The translations under genes and the position numbers were made by a program. Shown piece after piece: positions 9,213 through 17,607 of a DNA stretch of 64,000 bases. Below the pieces are notes generated by a model, which was not told the origin of the DNA, did no database searches, and saw nothing but the letters and a program-made list of their open reading frames with translations. The stretch is from Corallococcus sp. NCRR. GTDB lineage: Bacteria > Myxococcota > Myxococcia > Myxococcales > Myxococcaceae. The DNA lies in contig NZ_CP114039.1 of assembly GCF_026965535.1 (NCBI RefSeq), positions 434,001-498,000 of the forward strand, read 5' to 3'. Numbering within the stretch: the stretch's first letter is position 1; every line of letters starts with the position of its first letter.

Positions 9213-10769
9213 ATGCGAGTCATGGACCTCCGCCGGACGCGGTACCTGCTGGGCGCCCTGCTGTCGTGGGGCGCCGCCGCCTGCCACGGGACGGACGGGC
9301 CCACGTCCCCGTGCGAGGACACGGACTGTGCGGTGCCCGGGCTCACCCGGGCGTTCGAACAGGGCACGCCCTCCACCCAGACACTGGCGCGCGCGGACTT
9401 CGGGGGCCTCAAGGTGCGGCGAGCCTCCGGACGCACCTTCGTACTGGAGACGTCGCGGGACGCGGAAGGCCGGGACACCCGCAGGCTCACCGTGTCCGCA
9501 CCGGACGGTTCGCGGCTGTGGCGGTTCGACGCCACGGCCGGTGACCATCTGAGCGATTTCACCGTGCATCCGTCCGGGGAGGTCACCCTGGGCGTCGAGC
9601 GCACCGGTGCGACAGCGGAGGCCTACGACCTGGTGCGCCTGTCCACCGAAGGCCAGGTGCTGTCACGGCAGCCCCTGCCCACGCCCACGACGGTTCCCGG
9701 CGCCGACCTGGGAGACACCCTCCCCTCCCCCGCGTTCCGCATGAAGTCGCCCTGGATCCACGCCCTCACCGACGGCTGGCTCCGCACGGAGGCGCGCGGC
9801 GAGGACGTGGCCGTGGCCTTCCTGTCGCTCGTGGCCGTCCCGGAAGGCGGACCCACCACCCCGGAGCTGGCGTCAGGCCTGATGACGCTCCAGTGGATGG
9901 ACGGGCGCTACACCGAGCAGTGGACCCGCGTCGTGGACGGACGCCACTCCACGCAGCCGGCCGCCTGGGCCTACGACGAGTTCCGCTGGCGCGAGGCCGC
10001 GCTCCGGCCGCTGCTCGCGGTGGACGCGGATGGGCGGCTGGTGGTGGGGCGCACCTGGAACAGCTCCCGCTGCCTGGCCTCCAGCCGCACGTTCAATGAC
10101 TTCACCGCCGTGCACTGCCGCTCCGGCGACGACGTCACCACGCCCGCGGACACCGAACGGCAGCCCTTCGCCCTGACGGCCTTCACGCCGGTGGGGACGC
10201 GCATCGGGACGCACGTCTTCGTCCCCGCCCGGGCGGCGGAGTTCGTCGTCTTCGACATGGCGGTGCGCGACGGGGAGGTGGCGCTCGCGGGTACGGTGGT
10301 GACGGAGGGCTCGGAGGGCACCATCGCCTGGTACCCGTCCGCGCCGGGCGCGGAGGACCGGATGACGCCCTATGACGGATATCTGGGCGTGCTGTCGCTC
10401 GACTCGGGCGCGCTGCGCTTCGAGCACCGCGTGGACACGGGCCGCGCGGACCACTTCTCCGCGCTGCGCTGGACGGACGCGGGGCTCATCGCCGTGGGCG
10501 CATCCGGCTGGGACCGGTGGCACGGAGGGATGAGCATCTCACGCGGCGCAGGGGCCCTGCTCGCGCTCGCGTCCACCGACGGCCAGACGGTGCGCACGCG
10601 GAAGGCCGGCCCCGAGGGACAGGGCCGGCACTTCCACCTGCTGGGCGTGGACGCGGACGAGGACTCACTGGTGGCGGTGGGGCTCGCGGACGCGCCGATG
10701 ACGCACTCCGGAGACAACGATCACCCGGAGCAGATGACCTTCGGCGGGCTCACGGTGGAGCTGCGCTGA
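9213..10769 (+). CDS. hypothetical lipoprotein, repeat-rich beta protein
   Basis: This 518-residue protein is probably lipid-anchored: its signal peptide ends in WGAAAC. A GAGGAG Shine-Dalgarno lies just before the chosen ATG; a second ATG 9 nt downstream is possible. The mature protein alternates short beta strands and turns, with phrases such as GSRLWRFDATAGDHLSDF, GEVTLGVERTGATAEAYDLVRLSTEG and HFHLLGVDADEDSLVAVGL. This resembles the repeated blades of myxobacterial PQQ-like or seven-bladed beta-propeller lipoproteins. No catalytic motif was recognised. It is convergent with a Cys-rich lipoprotein gene and the two share a small stem-loop. Confidence 0.85.
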   Translation: MRVMDLRRTRYLLGALLSWGAAACHGTDGPTSPCEDTDCAVPGLTRAFEQGTPSTQTLARADFGGLKVRRASGRTFVLETSRDAEGRDTRRLTVSAPDGSRLWRFDATAGDHLSDFTVHPSGEVTLGVERTGATAEAYDLVRLSTEGQVLSRQPLPTPTTVPGADLGDTLPSPAFRMKSPWIHALTDGWLRTEARGEDVAVAFLSLVAVPEGGPTTPELASGLMTLQWMDGRYTEQWTRVVDGRHSTQPAAWAYDEFRWREAALRPLLAVDADGRLVVGRTWNSSRCLASSRTFNDFTAVHCRSGDDVTTPADTERQPFALTAFTPVGTRIGTHVFVPARAAEFVVFDMAVRDGEVALAGTVVTEGSEGTIAWYPSAPGAEDRMTPYDGYLGVLSLDSGALRFEHRVDTGRADHFSALRWTDAGLIAVGASGWDRWHGGMSISRGAGALLALASTDGQTVRTRKAGPEGQGRHFHLLGVDADEDSLVAVGLADAPMTHSGDNDHPEQMTFGGLTVELR

Positions 10770-10794
10770 AGCCCACCGCGTGCCCCCGTGGGCT
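10770..10794. terminator. stem-loop between convergent genes
   Basis: A 7-bp inverted repeat AGCCCAC/GTGGGCT with an 11-nt loop lies between, and partly over, the stop codons of two convergent genes, so it could end transcription from both sides. Confidence 0.45.
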
Positions 10795-11378
10795 CAGTAC
10801 GCCGGGGTCACGTAGCAGAAGTCAGACAGGTACGGGCAGTCCTGCGCGCAGCTGGACGGCGTCTCCCCGTCGCAGCAAACGCTGTCGCCACAGACAGGCC
10901 CGCCGCCGCAGTCCCTCGGGCAGTTGAAGGCGTTCTCCGTGCCCGGGTCACACACGTAATCGCCGCAGTAGCCGCCGGGGCTGCCGCAATCCTGCGGGCA
11001 GTTGTACTGATTCTCCGCGCTGGGGTCGCAATAGCTGTCACCGCACACGGCGCACAGGCCGGCGGCGGACGCGGACGCGAACCCCATGGGCGTCACGTAG
11101 CAGAAGTCAGACAGGTACGGGCAGTCCTGCGGACAGCTGGACGGCGTCTCTCCGTCGCAACACACGGAGTCACCACAGGTGGGGCCGGTGCCACAGTCCT
11201 GCGGGCAGTTGAACGGGTTCTCCGTCGCGGGGTCGCAGATGAAGTCGCCGCAGGAACCGCACAGGGCCTTCTCCTGACGCGCCAACTCGGGCGCGGCCGT
11301 CTCAGTCTCCACGGCCCCTCCGCACGCCAGCAGCAGTCCGGACACCAGGGCCAGCAGGCCCAGCTTCATCGCGTTCAT
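10794..11378 (-). CDS. Cys-rich repeat lipoprotein
   Basis: This 194-residue predicted lipoprotein (signal ending LLLAC) has about 30 Cys residues. A GGAG Shine-Dalgarno sits 7 nt before the ATG giving MNAMKLG. The mature part repeats two modules: CGDxxCDPxxENxxNCPxDC and CGDSVCCDGETPSSCPQDCPYLSDFCYVTP. Each occurs twice, so the gene was made by an internal duplication of about 95 codons. The regular Cys spacing suggests disulfide-knit or metal-binding small domains in the periplasm or on the surface. Similar short Cys modules with an ENxxNCPxDC core are frequent in myxobacterial exported proteins. The role is unknown. Confidence 0.87.
   Translation of the reverse strand: MNAMKLGLLALVSGLLLACGGAVETETAAPELARQEKALCGSCGDFICDPATENPFNCPQDCGTGPTCGDSVCCDGETPSSCPQDCPYLSDFCYVTPMGFASASAAGLCAVCGDSYCDPSAENQYNCPQDCGSPGGYCGDYVCDPGTENAFNCPRDCGGGPVCGDSVCCDGETPSSCAQDCPYLSDFCYVTPAY
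10809..11167 (-). repeat. internal direct duplication in Cys-rich gene
   Basis: A segment of about 75 bp starting at 10809 recurs almost unchanged at 11094, an offset of 285 bp (95 codons). It encodes the CCDGETPSSC-x-QDCPYLSDFCYVTP module. The few differences between copies are mostly synonymous, pointing to recent duplication or gene conversion. Confidence 0.8.
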
Positions 11379-11487
11379 CGTCTGTCTCCGTGTATTCAGC
11401 GCTTCCGCCCTGAGCGGGCTTCCGCTTGTTAATACGGCTCACGGACGGCGCTCAAAGCCTGGGAGCGCACGGCGTAGACTGCCGGTC

Positions 11488-12246
11488 ATGACGACCTCCG
11501 CTTCCGACGCCTCGCGGCTCCTGGACCTGCTGTGGGAGCGCTACGCCTCCGAAGTCCCCTTCGCGCGCACCTTCGTGACGCTGTCCGGGGGCCACTTCCG
11601 CAACGACCACGTCGCGTTCCGCACCCTCGCGCGGCCGGAGGGAGGCATCGCCCTCTTCTCCCGCGTGTTCGAGCGGTTCGGGTGGAAGCCAGCCGGCGCG
11701 TACACGTTCCCGGACGCGCACCTGTCCGCCATCTACCTGTCGCATCCGGACGGACTGCCGCGCGTCTTCCTGTCCGAGCTGAAGCAGGAGGAGCTCTCAC
11801 CGCGCGCCCGCGAACTGCTCGCCGCGCTACCGGTGGATCCGCCGCCGCCGGAGGACGTGGACGCGCTCGCGGCGTGGTTCACGGCGCCGCAGCCTCCCGA
11901 GGAGGCCGCGCTGCTGGAGCTGGAGAAGGAGACGCAGTACGGCGCGTGGCTGCTGGCCTTCGGCCGCAAGGTGAATCACTTCACCGGCGCGGTGGACGAC
12001 GTGGAGGCGTGGCAGCGGCGCATGCGCGAAGCGGGCGTGCCCATGAAGGCGGACATCGAGGGCGAGGCCGGCACGTCCCTCAGACAGACGGCCACGCACG
12101 CGGCCCCGCTGCCCCTGACGCTCCGGGGCGGAGGCACGCGCGCATGGCCGTATGCGTACTTCGAGATCGCCCAGCGCTCGGGAGGGTTCGACGGGTTCCT
12201 GGGGCCGCAGGCCCGCGCGCTGTTCGACATGACGAAGCGGGGCTGA
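11488..12246 (+). CDS. DUF1338 protein, 2-oxoadipate dioxygenase/decarboxylase-like
   Basis: This is a 252-residue cytoplasmic protein of the DUF1338 family. Family members such as HglS convert 2-oxoadipate to D-2-hydroxyglutarate with Fe(II) and O2 in lysine breakdown. Visible family features are NDHVAFRT near residue 36 (metal His), GRKVNHFTGAVDD near residue 158 (second His-containing strand) and YFEIAQRSGG near residue 228 (acidic metal ligand). At 252 residues it matches the short form of the family rather than the roughly 450-residue HglS/YdcJ form. It is a single gene divergent from the Cys-rich lipoprotein, with no lysine catabolism genes nearby. Substrate assignment is by family only. 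Confidence 0.82.
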   Translation: MTTSASDASRLLDLLWERYASEVPFARTFVTLSGGHFRNDHVAFRTLARPEGGIALFSRVFERFGWKPAGAYTFPDAHLSAIYLSHPDGLPRVFLSELKQEELSPRARELLAALPVDPPPPEDVDALAAWFTAPQPPEEAALLELEKETQYGAWLLAFGRKVNHFTGAVDDVEAWQRRMREAGVPMKADIEGEAGTSLRQTATHAAPLPLTLRGGGTRAWPYAYFEIAQRSGGFDGFLGPQARALFDMTKRG

Positions 12247-12422
12247 GGCGGGTGGCGGCCGCCGCCGCGCCGTCCGCGGGGGTGCGCGTGTCCGCTGTGC
12301 GATGGAGCCGTCCATCCCCGGGGTGGGGCCTTCAGGCAGGGCGGCGTGGAGGACGAGTTGCGAGGGCTGGGGCACCTCGCCACCTTGCCGCACGACGAAC
12401 CCACGACAGAGGAGGGCACACC

Positions 12423-12992
12423 ATGCCCATGTCCCGACTTCCGCTGATGCTCGCCGCGACCGCGGCGCTTTGTTTCTCCGCGGGTTGCTCCAAGAAGGGG
12501 ATGCACAAGGAGGATTCCAAGGGGCCGATGTCCGCCACCGAGATGTCGTCCACGGGGGACCAGCGCTGCCCCATGTCCGTGCCGGGCGCGCAGGTCCACA
12601 CGCAGGACACGTCCGACGGCGTGGCGCTCGTGTTCACCACGTCCGACCCGTCACAGGTGTCCGACCTCCAGACGCGCGCCCGGCGGTTGCTGGACGAGCA
12701 GTCCAAGCGCACCAACAGCGCGGAGACGCCCCTGGACCTGGCGCAGGAGGAGGACCTGGGCGACACCCCCACGGAGATCCAGTCTGGCCGCGACGAGAGC
12801 GGGACCGGTGGCGCTGGCAACCAGGGCATGGCCGGGGCGCCCTCCGTCCTCTCCACGGTCGTGGCCACGGACACGCCGGAGGGCATCACCGTCACCTACT
12901 CCGCGCAGGACCACATGCAGAAGCGCCAGCTCATCGACGAGGTCCACGAGACCGCGCGTCAGATGCAGGGCGGTCACTGCCCCGGCATGTAG
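12423..12992 (+). CDS. hypothetical lipoprotein
   Basis: This 189-residue predicted lipoprotein starts MPMSRLPLML, with a signal ending CFSAGC at about Cys21. The start chosen is the ATG directly before the signal; the frame upstream of it overlaps the previous gene and has no signal-like sequence. The mature protein has a Met/Ser/Asp-rich linker and two similar halves: DGVALVFTTSDPSQVSDLQTR and EGITVTYSAQDHMQKRQLID. Each is a beta hairpin followed by a helix, so a repeated alpha/beta unit is likely. HCPGM at the end and RCPMS near residue 40 could bind a metal. The family is not recognised. Confidence 0.82.
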   Translation: MPMSRLPLMLAATAALCFSAGCSKKGMHKEDSKGPMSATEMSSTGDQRCPMSVPGAQVHTQDTSDGVALVFTTSDPSQVSDLQTRARRLLDEQSKRTNSAETPLDLAQEEDLGDTPTEIQSGRDESGTGGAGNQGMAGAPSVLSTVVATDTPEGITVTYSAQDHMQKRQLIDEVHETARQMQGGHCPGM

Positions 12993-13000
12993 CCCACGCG

Positions 13001-13029
13001 CCGGGACGGCGTGGCGAACGCCGTCCCGG
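13001..13029. terminator. bidirectional stem-loop terminator
   Basis: A perfect 12-bp inverted repeat CCGGGACGGCGT/ACGCCGTCCCGG with a 5-nt loop (GGCGA) lies midway between the stops of two convergent genes. It is one of the clearest hairpins in the window. Confidence 0.75.
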
Positions 13030-13037
13030 TGGTGGCC

Positions 13038-13628
13038 CTACCGGCGGAACACCACCGTGAGGTTGTTGCTCGGCATCTCCACCACGCGCTCGCGCAGGAG
13101 CCCGTGGCGCGCCGCTTCGGCCGTGACGGCGCCCAGTTCGCGCACGCCCCAGGACGGGTCGCGCGCGCGGAGCGATTCGTCGAAGGCGAGGTTGCTCGGC
13201 GCGGTCTCCTTCCCCTCCACGAAGTAGGGGCCGTACAGCACCAGCCGTCCGCCCGGACGCAGCACCCGCGCCGCGCCCCGCATCAACCCCTGGCAGGCCG
13301 TCCACGGCGCGATGTGGATCATGTTCACGCAGAGCATGGCGTCCGCGTGCTCCACCGGCCATGCGTCCGAGCTCGCGTCCAGCACGCGCGCGGGCAGGAC
13401 GTTGGCCAGCCCTTCCGCCACGCGCCACGCGTCGATGCTCTCCAGCGACGCCGCGTCACCGTCCGTCGGCTGCCAGGTCAGCTCCGGGAAGGCCTTCGCG
13501 AAGAAGGCCGCGTGCTGGCCGGTGCCGCTCGCCACCTCCAGCAACGTGCCCTCCGTGGGCAGCACCTCCCGGAGGACGGCGAGGAGCGGTTCGCGGTTGC
13601 GTTCGGTGGCCGGGGCGTGACGCTTCAT
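13038..13628 (-). CDS. DUF938 SAM-dependent methyltransferase
   Basis: This is a 196-residue class I methyltransferase-fold protein of the DUF938 family. The start gives MKRHAPATERNREPLL, the conserved beginning of the family; the longer in-frame extension is not signal-like and overlaps the divergent promoter. Motif I is LLEVASGTGQHAAFFA (about residues 28-43), followed by WQPTDGDAASLESI, MLCVNMIHIAPW and GGRLVLYGPYF. The C-terminus SNNLTVVFRR is also typical. The expected cofactor is S-adenosylmethionine; the methyl acceptor of this family is not known. It is divergent from a secreted lipoprotein gene and convergent with the preceding one. Confidence 0.88.
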   Translation of the reverse strand: MKRHAPATERNREPLLAVLREVLPTEGTLLEVASGTGQHAAFFAKAFPELTWQPTDGDAASLESIDAWRVAEGLANVLPARVLDASSDAWPVEHADAMLCVNMIHIAPWTACQGLMRGAARVLRPGGRLVLYGPYFVEGKETAPSNLAFDESLRARDPSWGVRELGAVTAEAARHGLLRERVVEMPSNNLTVVFRR

Positions 13629-13791
13629 GCCCTCCCCTCTTCCACACCCGCGCACGCGAGAAAAGGCCGCTCGCGGAAGATTGCAATCACAGCCAACACG
13701 ACGGCCGCCCCGCATGGAATCCGCAACACTTTCCGGGTCTTTTCGAAAACCTCCTGCCTCGACGCGCCTCATCCCCCAGGCAGGAGTGACC

Positions 13792-15423
13792 TTGACGTTC
13801 TTCAACCGGAATGTTTCACGCATGCTGTGCTCCATGTCCCTGCTCGCGCTCGCGGGCTGCGGGCCCATGGAGGCGGACGCCCCCTCGCTCCCCGAGCAGG
13901 AGGTCGCGACCGCGCGGCAGGCGGTGTCCACCATCGCGTACCGGAGCAGCGCCACGGCGGGGGGCAGCACGCGCACGTCGCTGAGCATCGCGAAGCCCAC
14001 GGGCACGGCGGCGGGTGACGTGCTGCTGGCGCGCATCATCAACCGCAACAACGTGGCCGCGGTGGCGACGCCGCCCGCGGGCTGGGAGTTCGTGCGCTCG
14101 GACCAGAGCGCGTCACAGATCAAGGCGTGGATCTTCTACAAGGTCGCCACCGCGTCCGAGCCGTCCTCGTACGCGTTCACCCTCGACATCGCCAGCTACA
14201 TGGCCGGCAGCATCTCCGCGTTCTCCGGCGCGGACACGAACAACCCCGTCGACGCACAGACGGGTCAGAAGAACGGCCTCACCGCCAGCTTCAACACGCC
14301 CGCCCTCTCCACCAGCACCTCCAACGGCGTCGCGGTGTGGTTCGGCTCGCAGCTGTGGACCGGCTCCGCGTGCCCGGCGAGCCCCATCGTCCCGCCCGCG
14401 GGCTTCACCGAACCCGTGGACACCTGCCTCGTGTCCTCGTCCACCGGTCTCATCTACAACGTGGCCCACAAGGACCTGGGCGCCGCGGGCGCGCAGGGGC
14501 CGTTCAACGGTTCGTCCCCCTACGCGGAGACGAACACCGCGCAGGTGGTGACGCTGCGCGAGGCCAACGCGACCATCCCCTGCTCCGTGGGGGACACCTT
14601 CTCCACCGCGTACACCACCCAGGGCACCGTGACGGCCACCGCGCTGGTGGAGCCGTCGGGCCTGGCCGCCAGCCGCCTCACGTCAGGCGTCCTCTACGCG
14701 CACAACGAGGACACCACCGCCATCGTGGCCATCAGCACCGCGGACGCGAGCACGAAGGGCACCTTCACCGTGTCCAACGTGACGCCCGCGGACTGGGAGG
14801 ACGTCGCCACCGGCCCCTGCCCCGCGGGCCAGTGCATCTACATGGGCGACATCGGCCGCTCGAGCGCCAACTTCCCCACGCCGCCGTCCACCTTCGCCGT
14901 CTACCGCATCCGGGAGCCCAACATCGGCGCGGGCCAGACGAGCGGGAACCTCACCGCCGAGGCCTTCCCCTTCCAGTACCCGGACACGCCCAAGGACGCC
15001 GAGACCCTCATGGTCCACCCCACCACGGGCGACATCTACATCGTCACCAAGTCCTATTCGGGCGCGAGCAAGGTCTACAAGTTCCCCCAGCCGCTCCCCG
15101 CGCCGGGCACCCTGAGCACGCTCGTGTTCGTGGCCAACCTCCCGTTGCCCACCACCACGGACACCAACTACGGGGCCGCCACGTCCGGCGCCATCCACGC
15201 CTGCGCCAACCGCTTCATCCTGCGCACGTACCGCAAGGTGTATGAGTTCCGCGCCGCCACCGGCGCCGCCTTCGAGACCGCGTTCGCCGCCACGCCCGTC
15301 TCCCTGACGGACACCGTGGAGGGCCAGGGCGAGGCCATCGAGTACGACCCGACCGGCACGGCCTATTACACGATGAGCGAGTCGCCCTCGCCCTTCCGGC
15401 TCAAGCGCGTCGTGCGCCAGTAG
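13792..15423 (+). CDS. hypothetical adhesin-like lipoprotein, TTG start
   Basis: This is a predicted lipoprotein of about 543 residues. I place the start at a TTG preceded by AGGAG at 5-nt spacing, which gives MTFFNRNVSRMLCSMSLLALAGC with the lipobox Cys at 23; the frame opens much further upstream but is not signal-like. Residues about 45-230 form a beta-sandwich of the kind seen in bacterial surface proteins, with GDVLLARIINRNN, PAGWEFVR and AGSISAFSGAD. Residues 290-540 look like an NHL- or SMP30-type beta-propeller (LYAHNEDTTAIVAIS, DWEDVATGPCP, CIYMGDIG, DAETLMVHPTTGDIYIVTKS). No catalytic residues were identified. It probably acts on the cell surface. Confidence 0.83.
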   Translation: MTFFNRNVSRMLCSMSLLALAGCGPMEADAPSLPEQEVATARQAVSTIAYRSSATAGGSTRTSLSIAKPTGTAAGDVLLARIINRNNVAAVATPPAGWEFVRSDQSASQIKAWIFYKVATASEPSSYAFTLDIASYMAGSISAFSGADTNNPVDAQTGQKNGLTASFNTPALSTSTSNGVAVWFGSQLWTGSACPASPIVPPAGFTEPVDTCLVSSSTGLIYNVAHKDLGAAGAQGPFNGSSPYAETNTAQVVTLREANATIPCSVGDTFSTAYTTQGTVTATALVEPSGLAASRLTSGVLYAHNEDTTAIVAISTADASTKGTFTVSNVTPADWEDVATGPCPAGQCIYMGDIGRSSANFPTPPSTFAVYRIREPNIGAGQTSGNLTAEAFPFQYPDTPKDAETLMVHPTTGDIYIVTKSYSGASKVYKFPQPLPAPGTLSTLVFVANLPLPTTTDTNYGAATSGAIHACANRFILRTYRKVYEFRAATGAAFETAFAATPVSLTDTVEGQGEAIEYDPTGTAYYTMSESPSPFRLKRVVRQ

Positions 15424-15447
15424 CACGCCCCTCGCGGTTCATCCCCA

Positions 15448-15482
15448 GGCCGCGTCCGGCTTCCGGGCCGGGCGCGGCCTTT
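15448..15482 (+). terminator. rho-independent-like terminator
   Basis: The stem GGCCGCG-t-CCGGC pairs with GCCGG-g-CGCGGCC around a TTCCGG loop and is followed directly by TTTC. It is 24 nt after the stop of the preceding gene and upstream of an AT-rich promoter. Confidence 0.75.
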
Positions 15483-15529
15483 CGTGCGCCGTGAGACGTC
15501 CACGCCACAGCCACGGGCCTGGATGGATT

Positions 15530-15559
15530 TTATGTTATTTCTCGTTTTACTTGTATAAT
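15530..15559 (+). promoter_or_regulatory. AT-rich promoter with consensus -10
   Basis: An AT-rich island stands out in the GC-rich background. It has a perfect TATAAT at 15554-15559 and a weak -35-like TTATGT at 15530-15535 with 18-nt spacing. Initiation about 7 nt after the -10 box would fall at or next to the ATG at 15567, so the transcript may be leaderless. No Shine-Dalgarno is seen. Confidence 0.55.
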
Positions 15560-15566
15560 CGCATCC

Positions 15567-17504
15567 ATGCGAAGCTTCTGTTCCCGTCTGGTGCTGCTCT
15601 CCCTGTTCACACCGCTGCTGGCCTGCGGGCCGGACGGAGACGCGCGGCCCGTCCCCGAGGCGCCGGCCGGGCAGTCGCGGGCGCTGGCGGCGACAGGCCA
15701 TAAAGCGTTCCGGGTGATGACGTACAACGTGCGGGGTCCGCTGGACACGGGCGTGCGCGCGTGGCCCAACCGCAAGGCGGCGGTCCTCCAGCGCATCCTC
15801 GCGAACAACGCGGACATCGTCGGCGTGCAGGAGGCCCAGGCGCCCTCGGGCGGGCCCAGCATCCCCGCGGACCTCATCGCGGGGCTCACGGGCACGGACA
15901 AGCCCTACGGTGTCTACAACCCGGGCGGTGGCAGCCCGAAGCTCATCTTCTTCAAGAAGAGCCGCTTCGAGCTGGCCCCGGAAGTGGGCCAGGGCAACGA
16001 GGCGCTGGTGAACCCCTACGCCTCCAGCGCCACGTGCTTCAGCCACGCGGAGGGGAAGAAGATTGCGTGGGTGGGCCTGCGAGACCTGACGTCCGGCCAA
16101 GTGTACTTCGTGGCCAACACGCACTTCGCCTACGCGGCGGAGTGTTCGCTGGGGCGTCTCAGGGAAGCCGAGCAGATGGCGTCGTTCCTGGCCACGAAGC
16201 CCGGGGGCCTGCCGGTCATCGCCATGGGGGACTTCAACTCCGACGCGCAGGGCCAGCACACGCCAGGGGAGACGACCATCGCGGACCTGGAGGCCGGGGC
16301 CCGGCTGTTCCGCACCGCGCGCTTCGACGGCGTGACGGGCGAGGACGACGCCACGTTCAACAACGCGTGGAACGGATCCACGTCCACGAAGTACCAGCGG
16401 CTGGACTACATCTTCCACAACGGGGGCGCGCTCACCTCGTCCGCGCCTTCCATCGACCGGACGGAGAGCGGCGGCCTCACGCCATCGGACCACTACCCGG
16501 TGCTCGCCACCATCCGCCCGTCCCTCTTCAACGCGGGCTCCACCCTTTCGCCCACGCCCAACGGCACGTCCACCAGCACGCAGCTGTTCTTCGCGGACGT
16601 CACCGGCGACGGCTGCGCGGACCGCATCACCTGGAACTATTCGGTGGGCGAGGGCGAGACGTGGGTGGCGAAGTCGAAGTGCGACGGCGGCTTCGCCACG
16701 GCGGTGAAGAACGCGGGCGCGACGAGCGGCGTCGCCACCACGCGCTTCTTCTTCGCGGACGTCACCGGCGACGGCTGCGCGGACAAGGTCCTCTGGCGGC
16801 CCAACCTGGGGGACGGCGAGCTGCGCGTCTACCCCGCGAAGTGTGACGGCACCTTCGGCGACCGCGTGGCCGTCACCCAGGCGGCGAGCACCAGCGACGC
16901 CACGCGCTTCTTCTTCGCGGACATCACCGGTGACGGGTGCGCGGACCTGGTGCGCTGGAACCCCACGCAGAGGTCCGGCGCCTTCGACACCTTCGTGTCG
17001 AAGTGCAACGGCACGGTGTCTTTCGGCGCCGCGGTGACGAGCACGACGGGCGCGAACACGAGCGCGGGCACCCGCGTGTACTTCGCGGACGTGGACGGTG
17101 ACGGCAAGGCGGACCGCATCCTCTGGAATCCGGACCAGGAGGGGGGCCGCACGCGCGTGTACCGCTCCACGGGCGCGGGGGCGTTCTCGCTGTTCTTCCT
17201 GCACGAGGCAGGCACCAGCGGCGTGGACACGTCCCGCTTCTACTTCGCGGACGTGGACGGCGACGGCAAGGCGGACAAGGTCTTCTGGCGGCCGGGCTTC
17301 CGCGAGGGCCGGATGCAGGTGTACCCGAGCACCGGCACCCAATTCGCGGGCAGCCCGGTGATGGACAACACGGGCTTCAGCAACTCGGAGAACACGGACT
17401 TCTTCTTCGCGGACATCGACGGCCGGGACGGCGCGGACAAGGTGTACTGGAACCCCGGCAACTACGACGGCGACACCAAGGTGTTCCGCGCGCTGGCCCC
17501 TTGA
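15567..17504 (+). CDS. endonuclease/exonuclease/phosphatase-family lipoprotein with VCBS-like repeats
   Basis: This is a 645-residue exported protein. The signal peptide ends LLACG (Cys20), so it is probably lipid-anchored. Residues about 45-310 form an endonuclease/exonuclease/phosphatase (DNase I-like) domain with all signature blocks: [39 protein letters not shown] and SDHYPV. The catalytic Asp and His are present, so a DNase, sphingomyelinase or phosphodiesterase activity is plausible. Residues 325-640 hold six repeats of [13 protein letters not shown]-x-x-W / [13 protein letters not shown]-x-x-W, Ca-binding FG-GAP/VCBS-like blades. The fusion suggests a surface-held or secreted nuclease or lipase-like enzyme. 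Confidence 0.9.
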   Translation: MRSFCSRLVLLSLFTPLLACGPDGDARPVPEAPAGQSRALAATGHKAFRVMTYNVRGPLDTGVRAWPNRKAAVLQRILANNADIVGVQEAQAPSGGPSIPADLIAGLTGTDKPYGVYNPGGGSPKLIFFKKSRFELAPEVGQGNEALVNPYASSATCFSHAEGKKIAWVGLRDLTSGQVYFVANTHFAYAAECSLGRLREAEQMASFLATKPGGLPVIAMGDFNSDAQGQHTPGETTIADLEAGARLFRTARFDGVTGEDDATFNNAWNGSTSTKYQRLDYIFHNGGALTSSAPSIDRTESGGLTPSDHYPVLATIRPSLFNAGSTLSPTPNGTSTSTQLFFADVTGDGCADRITWNYSVGEGETWVAKSKCDGGFATAVKNAGATSGVATTRFFFADVTGDGCADKVLWRPNLGDGELRVYPAKCDGTFGDRVAVTQAASTSDATRFFFADITGDGCADLVRWNPTQRSGAFDTFVSKCNGTVSFGAAVTSTTGANTSAGTRVYFADVDGDGKADRILWNPDQEGGRTRVYRSTGAGAFSLFFLHEAGTSGVDTSRFYFADVDGDGKADKVFWRPGFREGRMQVYPSTGTQFAGSPVMDNTGFSNSENTDFFFADIDGRDGADKVYWNPGNYDGDTKVFRALAP

Positions 17505-17607
17505 CGCCAGCACGCGGGACGGCGTGCACGAAGCCAGGCACTCTACGCCCCCTGCCCCACGAACCCATGGCCCTGGACGGGGCGACGCGCGCAGACTGCG
17601 CCCCCAC

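Noticed and set aside
6255-9569. A long open frame of about 1100 codons on the minus strand opposite the M16 lipoprotein and its neighbour
   Set aside because: Composition (Arg/His/Gln-rich, no motifs) is what the antisense of a GC-rich gene gives; the plus strand has clear M16 motifs.
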